This document shows, one piece after another, positions 1 through 5,558 of a stretch of 5,802 nt of DNA. How positions within the stretch are numbered: position 1 is the first letter of the stretch; the number at the start of each line of letters is the position of its first letter. This DNA is from Flavobacteriaceae bacterium. GTDB lineage: Bacteria; Bacteroidota; Bacteroidia; Flavobacteriales; Flavobacteriaceae. The stretch lies in assembly GCA_016649785.1 (NCBI GenBank), contig JAENXB010000184.1, positions 1 to 5,802 on the forward strand. The letters are read 5' to 3'. A program made the position numbers and the translations under genes. The notes under the pieces are model-generated. The model made no database searches, had not been told where the DNA came from, and saw only the letters and a program-made list of their open reading frames with translations.

Positions 1-68
1 ACTTCCTCGTTGGACATGTCTTTAAATGCTACAAATCTATAATTTTCCGGATGGATTCCTTGCTTCAT
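1..68 (-). CDS. rpmE2: 50S ribosomal protein L31, type B (N-terminal part, cut by window edge)
   Basis: The minus strand reads an ATG at 68-66 followed by 21 more complete codons up to the window edge. The visible peptide begins MKQGIHPENYRFVAFKDMSN, which matches the N-terminus of type B L31 (typically MK.GIHPEYR.VVF.D.S). The family is a small protein of the large ribosomal subunit, usually about 80-90 residues, so roughly the first quarter is seen. Where zinc-binding (type A) L31 has its first cysteine pair, near residues 16-18, this protein has K-D-M, so it is the cysteine-free form. The start is fixed by the family alignment; the leader AAAGAATAAAGAG is purine-rich but not a classic Shine-Dalgarno. 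The gene is transcribed away from the four-gene cluster to its right, from a well-formed promoter at 107-140. Identification is strong despite the short stretch; the rest of the gene is not visible. Confidence 0.93.
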   Translation of the reverse strand, partial: MKQGIHPENYRFVAFKDMSNEE

Positions 69-106
69 CTCTTTATTCTTTAAAATGCTGTTCGTTTTTC
101 GAGTGG

Positions 107-140
107 CAAATTTAATCAATTTTAATAAACCACAAACAAA
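107..140 (-). promoter_or_regulatory. Promoter for the L31 gene (Bacteroidota type)
   Basis: On the minus strand TTTGTTTG (140-133) is followed after 18 bases by TAAATTTG (114-107). The second box fits the Bacteroidota -7 consensus TAnnTTTG, and the first supplies the TTG/TTTG expected at about -33. Transcription would start near 100-102, leaving an untranslated leader of about 32 bases. The pairing of both boxes with good spacing makes this the best promoter in the window. Confidence 0.6.
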
Positions 141-203
141 TTTCAGCTTAAATTTTAAAGCATTTCATTAAAACTTAAAATCCCGTGGTTTGTAACGTTT
201 TCC

Positions 204-211
204 TATATTTG
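204..211 (+). promoter_or_regulatory. Probable -7 box for the four-gene operon
   Basis: TATATTTG fits TAnnTTTG and lies 40 bases before the first ATG, predicting a start near 217 and a leader of about 35 bases, similar to the divergent L31 leader. No TTG is found at the expected 17-23 base spacing. The nearest TTTG (189-192) leaves only 11 bases, so the promoter is either weak in its upstream element or helped by an activator. The rest of 69-251 is AT-rich and shows no ORF or RNA gene. Confidence 0.45.
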
Positions 212-251
212 TTAACTAACTGTGAAAACTAACTAATCAAATTAACCAAAT

Positions 252-785
252 ATGGAAATTCAAAAAGTAGAGGCTAAAAAGTTTGTCCTTAATTTCGGGA
301 TACTCTTCGGAATTCTTTCTGTAATTATGGGGGTAATTATGTATGTTACCAACGCCTACATAGATCCTAGTTTAATTTACGCCGCAATTAGCTATTTAAT
401 ATTAATAGGCGTAATTTCCTATGGAATCAACGCTTTCAAAGCTGAAAACAACGGGTTCCTAAATTTAGCGGACGCTTTAAAGGTTGGTATTGGAATTGCC
501 GTAATAGGCGGAATTATTACTGCGATCTGGTCATATCTCCTTATGAATTATATAGAACCCGAATATATGTCACAGGTGATGGAAATGAGCCAACAAAAAA
601 TGATGGAAACCAATCCGGATCTAACCCAGGCTCAAATGGATAAAATGATGGAAATGAGTGCTAAATTTAGCACTCCCTGGATGATCATGGCATTCTCATT
701 AATAGGCAACTTGTTTTTTGGCCTTATAATATCCTTAATAGCAGGTTTGATCATGAAAAATAAAAATCCCTCTGAAGAAGCATAG
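252..785 (+). CDS. DUF4199 family four-helix membrane protein
   Basis: This is a 177-residue integral membrane protein of unknown biochemical function. Four hydrophobic segments are seen at about residues 12-33, 40-60, 76-99 and 143-168. A lysine-rich N-terminus and a KNK tail suggest that both ends are cytoplasmic. The short hydrophilic turn between helices 2 and 3 (around K63-G68, with NNGF) and the stretch that follows resemble the DUF4199 family of Bacteroidota, which is about this size. Between helices 3 and 4 lies a hydrophilic, helix-prone loop (residues 101-142) that by this topology would face the periplasm; it has nine methionines (M106, 110, 112, 117, 118, 129, 132, 133, 135), with two more just after it at 144 and 146. 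The start is the ATG after an A-rich leader with no Shine-Dalgarno. It is the first gene of the rightward cluster, 17 bases before the glycosyltransferase, so co-transcription is likely. A role as a membrane partner of the glycosyltransferase is only a guess from position. Family call fairly confident, function unknown. Confidence 0.82.
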   Translation: MEIQKVEAKKFVLNFGILFGILSVIMGVIMYVTNAYIDPSLIYAAISYLILIGVISYGINAFKAENNGFLNLADALKVGIGIAVIGGIITAIWSYLLMNYIEPEYMSQVMEMSQQKMMETNPDLTQAQMDKMMEMSAKFSTPWMIMAFSLIGNLFFGLIISLIAGLIMKNKNPSEEA

Positions 786-802
786 GTACTAAATAAAATT
801 TA

Positions 803-1762
803 ATGCAACTATCCATAATAATTCCCCTTCTGAATGAGGAGGAATCTTTAACTGAATTGTACAATTGGATTGCATCGGTGATGCAATCCAATTCCTATTC
901 TTATGAAATTATATTTATAGATGATGGCAGTACCGATAAATCCTGGAAGATCATCACTGCTCTGGCAAAAAAAGATCCATCGGTAAAAGGGATAAAATTC
1001 AATCGGAATTACGGAAAATCCCAGGCCCTACACGCGGGTTTCCTCAAAGCCCGGGGCAAGGTAGTTATTACAATGGATGCCGATCTACAGGATAATCCCG
1101 AAGAAATTCCACAGTTGTACAATCTCATCAAAAACGAAAAATACGATCTGGTTTCAGGTTGGAAAAAGAAACGCTACGATTCAGTCCTGACTAAGAATCT
1201 GCCTTCAAAATTGTTCAATGCAGCAGCCCGTAAAACCTCCGGACTCAAATTGCACGACTTTAACTGCGGCCTGAAAGCCTATCGCAAAAAAGTGGTCAAA
1301 AACATTGATGTTTATGGCGAAATGCACCGTTATATCCCGGTTTTGGCCAAAAACGCGGGTTTCACAAAAATTACCGAAAAAGAGGTCATGCACCAGGCGC
1401 GCAAGTATGGGAAAACCAAATACGGGATGGAACGCTTCATCAATGGGTTTCTGGATTTATTGAGCATTTGGTTCCTTTCAAAATTCGGAAAAAGGCCTAT
1501 GCACCTTTTTGGAGCTTTGGGAGTTTTAATGTTCTTTTTCGGGTTTATTGCCGCAACCTGGATCGGGCTCTCCAAACTTTATAAAATGTACCACGGGATG
1601 CCAAATATCCTGGTTACACAAAACCCCTGGTTTTATATCGCCCTGATTTTAATGGTAATAGGAACCCAGTTTTTCCTGGCCGGATTCCTGGGCGAACTTA
1701 TTTTGAGGAGCAAAAGAGAGAAAGAACAATATTTGATAAGCAAAACTATTGGGATTAATTGA
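803..1762 (+). CDS. Family 2 glycosyltransferase, DPM1/GtrB-like, with two C-terminal membrane helices
   Basis: At 319 residues this protein has the build of polyprenyl-phosphate glycosyltransferases such as GtrB and ArnC: a cytoplasmic GT-A domain (about 1-210), an amphipathic stretch (about 210-232) and two membrane helices (about 233-258 and 276-301) with a basic tail. Visible GT2 motifs are the N-terminal SIIIPLLNEE strand, the nucleotide-binding DDGS (40-43), NRNYGKSQAL (68-76) and the metal-binding DADLQD (92-97, DxD at D92 and D94). They are followed by DFNCGLKAY (152-160) and RKYGKTKYG (200-208), which matches the R..G.SKY element near the acceptor site in this group. The expected reaction is transfer of a sugar from a nucleotide donor to undecaprenyl phosphate or a similar lipid at the inner membrane; the sugar cannot be read from the sequence. 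It sits between the DUF4199 gene and the mutase. An unusual perfect inverted repeat lies within codons 21-31. All catalytic motifs are intact. Family call very secure, substrate unknown. Confidence 0.94.
   Translation: MQLSIIIPLLNEEESLTELYNWIASVMQSNSYSYEIIFIDDGSTDKSWKIITALAKKDPSVKGIKFNRNYGKSQALHAGFLKARGKVVITMDADLQDNPEEIPQLYNLIKNEKYDLVSGWKKKRYDSVLTKNLPSKLFNAAARKTSGLKLHDFNCGLKAYRKKVVKNIDVYGEMHRYIPVLAKNAGFTKITEKEVMHQARKYGKTKYGMERFINGFLDLLSIWFLSKFGKRPMHLFGALGVLMFFFGFIAATWIGLSKLYKMYHGMPNILVTQNPWFYIALILMVIGTQFFLAGFLGELILRSKREKEQYLISKTIGIN
863..893. repeat. Perfect 14-bp inverted repeat inside the glycosyltransferase gene
   Basis: AATTGGATTGCATC (863-876) and GATGCAATCCAATT (880-893) are exact reverse complements separated by GGT. 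The RNA could form a 14-bp hairpin with a 3-base loop beginning 60 bases after the start codon. It encodes residues 21 to 31 (N-W-I-A-S-V-M-Q-S-N, plus the first base of S31), a normal-looking helix of the GT-A fold, so it is not an insertion that breaks the protein. No run of T follows it, so it is not a standard intrinsic terminator. Its function, if any, is unknown. Confidence 0.9.
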
Positions 1763-1790
1763 CCACTTACCGCATTAATCCTTATTTTTG
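1759..1790 (+). promoter_or_regulatory. Possible internal promoter before the phospho-sugar mutase
   Basis: TATTTTTG (1783-1790) fits TAnnTTTG and is preceded, after 21 bases, by TTG (1759-1761), which overlaps the glycosyltransferase stop codon. This 45-base gap is the longest in the cluster. A start near 1797 would leave a leader of only about 10 bases before the ATG at 1808. The motif is short and AT-rich DNA gives chance matches, so support is modest. Confidence 0.3.
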
Positions 1791-1807
1791 CTTTCAAATA
1801 ATATCTT

Positions 1808-3538
1808 ATGTCCCAGATAAAACCCGAAATACTTGCCAAAGCCAATGCCTGGATTTCCGATACTTTTGATAAAGAAACTCAACAGAAAGTTGCCAATTTA
1901 ATAGACAATAATCCTATTGAACTCGAAGAAAGTTTTTATAAAAACGCGACTTTTGGTACCGGGGGAATGCGGGGTATTATGGGAGTTGGCCCAAACCGAA
2001 TCAATAAATATACCTTGGGAAAAAACACCCAGGGAATTTCCAATTACCTCAAAAAGGAATTTCAGGGGGAAGAATTAAAAGCGGTAATCGCTTTTGATTG
2101 CAGAAATAACAGCAAAGAGTTGGCACAGGTTGTTGCCAATGTATTTTCGGCCAACGGCGTAAAAGTATTTTTGTTTTCCGATCTAAGATCGACACCGGAG
2201 CTTTCTTTTGCTGTAAAACACTTAAATTGTCACTGCGGAATTGTTTTAACCGCAAGCCACAATCCGCCTGAATACAACGGGTACAAAGTATATTGGCAGG
2301 ATGGCGGACAATTGGTCACACCGCAGGACAACCAGATTATCGAAGAAATTGGGAATCTGGAGTATTCTGAGATCAAATTTGAAGCAAATAAAAATTTAAT
2401 CGAAATTATAGATTCTGAAGTTGACAATGCTTTTATTGAAGCATCGGTTAAAAACGGAAGTTTTGATACTTCAGAATCAGCAAAAAACAATCTTAAAATT
2501 GTCTTTACTTCCCTTCACGGAACTGCTTCTACCGTAAATCCGCAGGTGCTTGAAAAAGCAGGATATAAAAATGTTTTTTTGGTGAAGGAACAAGCTGAAC
2601 CAGATGGAAACTTCCCCACTGTAAAATCTCCAAATCCGGAGGAACCGGAAGCTTTGGAAATGGCGCTGAAACTAGCCGAAGAAAAAAATGCAGAGATCGT
2701 GATCGGGACAGATCCCGATGGAGACCGTTTGGGCGTAGCTGTAAGGGATTTAAACAATAATATGATCCTGCTTAACGGAAACCAAACTATGGTTGTAATG
2801 ACCTGGTTTTTGTTGGAGCAGTGGAAAAAACAGGGGGAGTTGGACAGTAATTCCTTTGTGGCTTCAACAATAGTTTCAACCCCAATACTAAAAAATATTT
2901 CCGAAAGTTACGGGGCTCAATATTACGAGGTCCTTACCGGGTTTAAATGGATCGCAAAACTTATTAAAGACCATCCCGAACTAAAATTTGTTGGAGGTGG
3001 CGAAGAAAGTTTCGGGTATATGGTAGGCGATTTTGTTCGCGATAAGGATGCTGCCACTTCTACCCTTCTCGCTTGTGAAATTGCAGCCCAAATGAAGGAA
3101 AAAGGCGGTTCATTTTACAAAAAACTGCTTGAAATTTATACCGAACACGGATTATATCGCGAAGAACTGATCTCCCTGGTAAAAAAAGGCATGGACGGCG
3201 AAATGCAAATCAAACAAATGATGATAGATTTTAGGGAAAATCCTTTAACTGAAATTGATGGAGAAAAAGTGGTTTTAATTGAAGATTATCAAGCTTCAAC
3301 GGCTAAAAACATACAGAACCATACTCAACATAATATAGATCTGCCAAAATCCAATGTGTTAATCTATTATACCGAAGAAGGCACCAAAATAGCTGCCCGC
3401 CCCAGTGGAACCGAGCCAAAGATTAAATTTTATATCAGCGTAAATACAGAATTGGATTCGGTTGAAGAATTTGATGAGATCAATGCACAACTGGAGGAAA
3501 AAATCAAACGAATTAAATCTGAACTACAGGTAGAATAA
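1808..3538 (+). CDS. Phospho-sugar mutase (phosphoglucomutase/phosphomannomutase family)
   Basis: This 576-residue cytoplasmic enzyme belongs to the alpha-D-phosphohexomutase superfamily. It moves phosphate between C6 and C1 of a hexose through a phosphoserine and a hexose-1,6-bisphosphate intermediate. The four domain signatures appear in order: the catalytic TASHNPPEYNGYK (148-160, phosphoserine S150), the Mg-binding DPDGDR (302-307), the sugar-binding GGGEESFGY (396-404) and the phosphate-binding RPSGTEPKIKFY (531-542). The N-terminal FGTGGMRGIMGVG (49-61), with its substrate-phosphate arginine region, is also present. The length fits the longer PGM2-like/Bacteroidota class rather than the roughly 455-residue ManB type. 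Glucose is the likely main substrate, with mannose possible; sequence alone does not decide. The product would feed UDP-glucose or GDP-mannose synthesis and could supply the upstream glycosyltransferase. The stop lies 10 bases before the ABC transporter gene, pointing to translation from one mRNA. All key residues are intact and no frameshift is seen. Confidence 0.95.
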   Translation: MSQIKPEILAKANAWISDTFDKETQQKVANLIDNNPIELEESFYKNATFGTGGMRGIMGVGPNRINKYTLGKNTQGISNYLKKEFQGEELKAVIAFDCRNNSKELAQVVANVFSANGVKVFLFSDLRSTPELSFAVKHLNCHCGIVLTASHNPPEYNGYKVYWQDGGQLVTPQDNQIIEEIGNLEYSEIKFEANKNLIEIIDSEVDNAFIEASVKNGSFDTSESAKNNLKIVFTSLHGTASTVNPQVLEKAGYKNVFLVKEQAEPDGNFPTVKSPNPEEPEALEMALKLAEEKNAEIVIGTDPDGDRLGVAVRDLNNNMILLNGNQTMVVMTWFLLEQWKKQGELDSNSFVASTIVSTPILKNISESYGAQYYEVLTGFKWIAKLIKDHPELKFVGGGEESFGYMVGDFVRDKDAATSTLLACEIAAQMKEKGGSFYKKLLEIYTEHGLYREELISLVKKGMDGEMQIKQMMIDFRENPLTEIDGEKVVLIEDYQASTAKNIQNHTQHNIDLPKSNVLIYYTEEGTKIAARPSGTEPKIKFYISVNTELDSVEEFDEINAQLEEKIKRIKSELQVE

Positions 3539-3548
3539 CCAATCCTAA

Positions 3549-5375
3549 ATGACCTATTTTAGAAAAATCCTTCAATTTGCAAGGCCTTATAAGCGATTTG
3601 CCGTTTTAAATATTATTTGCAACATCTTTTATGCACTGTTTAGCACGCTTTCATTTATTGCCCTTATTCCTGTAATCAATATTTTATTTGACGAAAGTGA
3701 ACGTGTAAATGTGAAACCAACCTGGGAAGGACTTGGTGGAATAAAGGATTACGCAATTGAATCTTTTAATTACAGCATCAGCCAGCGGGTGAGTGAAGAC
3801 CAGGTTTCAGCGCTAGTATTTATCTGCGGGATCGTAGTTGTATTGTTCTTTTTAAAGAATCTCTTCGGATATTTAGCCGCGTTTTTTATCACTTTTCTTC
3901 GCAACGGAGTACTTCGCGATGTGAGGGACACTTTATATAAAAAGATCCTCTCCCTTCCTATTTCCTATTTTTCGGAAAAGAAGAAAGGAGACACTATTTC
4001 CCGGATCACCGCTGATGTAAATGAGGTTCAAAATTCATTTTTATCTATTTTGGAACTGATTGTAAGAGAACCGCTTACAATTATTTTCACCATTATAGCG
4101 ATGCTTGTGCTGAGTGCCAAACTCACCATTTTTGTTTTTGTTTTCCTGCCTATCTCCGGGTTTGTCATCTCCCTGATCGGAAAAAAACTCAAAAGTCAAT
4201 CCAGCCGGGCTCAGGAAGAAAATGGTCATTTTTTATCCATTGTTGAAGAGACCCTGTCCAGTTTGAAGATAGTTAAAGGTTTTAATGCCGAAGGACAGTT
4301 CCAAGAAAAATTTCAGGATTCCACCAATAGGTTGAATATCATTTTAAACAGCCTGATCAACCGTCAAAACCTGGCTTCCCCCGCAAGTGAATTTTTAGGG
4401 ATCTTTGTAATTGTCATCATACTTTGGTTTGGCGGAAAAATGGTTTTGGTAGATCAAACATTAGATGCGGCATCCTTTATCGCGTTTTTGGGACTGGCTT
4501 ATAACATTTTGACTCCGGCAAAGCAGATCTCCAAGGCCTCCTATAGCGTTAAAAGAGGAAATGCGGCAGCCGAAAGGATCATGGACGTACTGGAAACTCC
4601 TTCCACTATATTGGACGCTCCTAATGCTGTCACATTATCTGAATTTAAACAGGCCGTTGAGATTGAAAACATCAATTTTAAATACGAAGATGAACTGGTG
4701 CTGAAAAATTTCAGCTTAAATGTCCCCAAAGGAAGTACAGTAGTAGCTTTGGTGGGACAATCCGGCAGCGGAAAATCGACCATTGCAAATCTGGTTACAC
4801 GGTTTTACGATGTAAACCAGGGAAGCATTAAAATTGACGGAATTGACATTCGCCAAATCACCAAACATTCCCTTCGCGGGTTGATGGGATTGGTGACACA
4901 GGATTCAATTTTGTTTAACGACACCATAAAAAACAATGTATCCCTGGGAAAAAGCGATGCCACAGAAGATGAAATTATTGACGCGCTTAAAATAGCCAAT
5001 GCCTGGGAATTTGTGAAAAATTTACCGCTTGGCCTGGAAACGAATATTGGTGACAGCGGAAATAAACTGAGTGGGGGACAAAAACAACGTCTTTCCATTG
5101 CCCGCGCCGTATTAAAAAATCCTCCCATAATGATATTGGATGAGGCAACATCAGCCCTGGATACCGAAAGTGAAAAATTGGTACAAAAAGCCCTGGAAAA
5201 TATGATGAAGAACAGAACTTCAATAGTGATCGCACACCGGCTTTCAACCATCCAGAATGCCGATCTGATCGTGGTAATGCATCAGGGTGAAATATCAGAA
5301 CAAGGAAAACACGATGATTTATTATCCCAAAACGGGATTTACAGGAAATTGGTAGATATGCAGTCTTTTGAATAA
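3549..5375 (+). CDS. MsbA-like ABC half-transporter (fused membrane and ATPase domains)
   Basis: This 608-residue protein is a type IV-fold (exporter) ABC half-transporter expected to act as an inner-membrane homodimer. Hydrophobic helices fall at about 17-45, 87-116, 168-190, 192-211, 282-300 and 307-325, giving the usual six. A hydrophilic stretch of some 40 residues (about 47-86) between helices 1 and 2 is longer than in E. coli MsbA. The ATPase domain starts near 370 and is complete: A-loop Y379, Walker A GQSGSGKST (403-411), Q-loop Q451, signature LSGGQKQR (507-514), Walker B IMILDEATSALD (527-538, catalytic E532) and H-loop H563. Substrates of this family include lipid A core, other lipids, peptides and drugs. 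Given the sugar-enzyme neighbours, a lipid or glycolipid is a reasonable but unproven guess. It is the last gene of the cluster, 10 bases after the mutase, and is followed by two palindromes. The family is certain; the substrate is not. Confidence 0.95.
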   Translation: MTYFRKILQFARPYKRFAVLNIICNIFYALFSTLSFIALIPVINILFDESERVNVKPTWEGLGGIKDYAIESFNYSISQRVSEDQVSALVFICGIVVVLFFLKNLFGYLAAFFITFLRNGVLRDVRDTLYKKILSLPISYFSEKKKGDTISRITADVNEVQNSFLSILELIVREPLTIIFTIIAMLVLSAKLTIFVFVFLPISGFVISLIGKKLKSQSSRAQEENGHFLSIVEETLSSLKIVKGFNAEGQFQEKFQDSTNRLNIILNSLINRQNLASPASEFLGIFVIVIILWFGGKMVLVDQTLDAASFIAFLGLAYNILTPAKQISKASYSVKRGNAAAERIMDVLETPSTILDAPNAVTLSEFKQAVEIENINFKYEDELVLKNFSLNVPKGSTVVALVGQSGSGKSTIANLVTRFYDVNQGSIKIDGIDIRQITKHSLRGLMGLVTQDSILFNDTIKNNVSLGKSDATEDEIIDALKIANAWEFVKNLPLGLETNIGDSGNKLSGGQKQRLSIARAVLKNPPIMILDEATSALDTESEKLVQKALENMMKNRTSIVIAHRLSTIQNADLIVVMHQGEISEQGKHDDLLSQNGIYRKLVDMQSFE

Positions 5376-5397
5376 ATAAAACCTAATAAATACAATG

Positions 5398-5430
5398 AAA
5401 CCTCACAGGTTTTTAAAACCTGTGAGGTTT
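5398..5430. repeat. Intergenic palindrome 1 (AAACCTCACAGG type)
   Basis: AAACCTCACAGGTTTT (5398-5413) and AAAACCTGTGAGGTTT (5415-5430) are perfect reverse complements around a single T. As RNA it would form a stem of at least 12 bp with a T/A loop. It starts 22 bases after the ABC transporter stop. What follows (AGATATAA) is not a T-run on the plus strand, and on the minus strand it is followed only by TTTCATTG, so terminator function is uncertain. Each arm is itself an interrupted palindrome (ACCT-CAC-AGGT and ACCT-GTG-AGGT), so it can also fold as two small hairpins. From memory, similar palindromes are scattered between genes in Flavobacteria, suggesting a REP-like element. Confidence 0.85.
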
Positions 5431-5440
5431 AGATATAATC

Positions 5441-5477
5441 AACCCTGCCAGGGTTTTTTTTACCCTGGCAGGGTTTT
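5441..5477 (+). terminator. Intergenic palindrome 2, candidate terminator for the operon
   Basis: AACCCTGCCAGGGT (5441-5454) pairs perfectly with ACCCTGGCAGGGTT (5462-5475) around a loop of seven T. The stem is 14 bp and GC-rich, followed by TTTTGAATTTTT, a broken T-run, so it could stop rightward transcription of the cluster. It has the same design as palindrome 1: each arm is an interrupted palindrome (ACCCT-GCC-AGGGT and ACCCT-GGC-AGGGT). It may therefore be a repeat element rather than a dedicated terminator. The hairpin is certain; the function is moderate at best. Confidence 0.5.
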
Positions 5478-5480
5478 GAA

Positions 5481-5540
5481 TTTTTGGATTTTGGATTTTG
5501 GATTTTTGGATTTTGGATTTTTGGATTTTGGATTTTTGGA
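5481..5540. repeat. Tandem repeat of TTTTGGA / TTTTTGGA units
   Basis: Eight head-to-tail units of 8, 7, 7, 8, 7, 8, 7 and 8 bases fill this stretch. From 5496 to 5540 they form three perfect copies of the 15-mer TTTTGGATTTTTGGA. The run begins just after palindrome 2 and ends at 5537-5547 in the small palindrome TGGA-TTT-TCCA. The plus strand has no C from 5470 to 5543. There are no unique spacers, so it is not a CRISPR. Such a run is prone to slippage and should vary in copy number between strains. Confidence 0.93.
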
Positions 5541-5558
5541 TTTTCCACAAAAAAAACC

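Noticed and set aside
189..192. TTTG as the upstream element of the operon promoter
   Set aside because: The 11-base spacing to the TATATTTG box is far shorter than the 17-23 bases usual in Bacteroidota promoters.
2175..2187. Short palindrome CGATCT-A-AGATCG in the mutase gene
   Set aside because: Arms of only 6 bp in coding DNA are expected by chance in a window of this size.
4805..5251. Minus-strand open frame of 148 codons
   Set aside because: It lies wholly antisense to the ATPase domain of the ABC transporter, whose motifs are intact; its composition (serine- and phenylalanine-rich) is typical of a shadow frame.
5481..5540. CRISPR-like repeat array
   Set aside because: The 7-8 base units are directly adjacent with no unique spacers and no cas genes are nearby.
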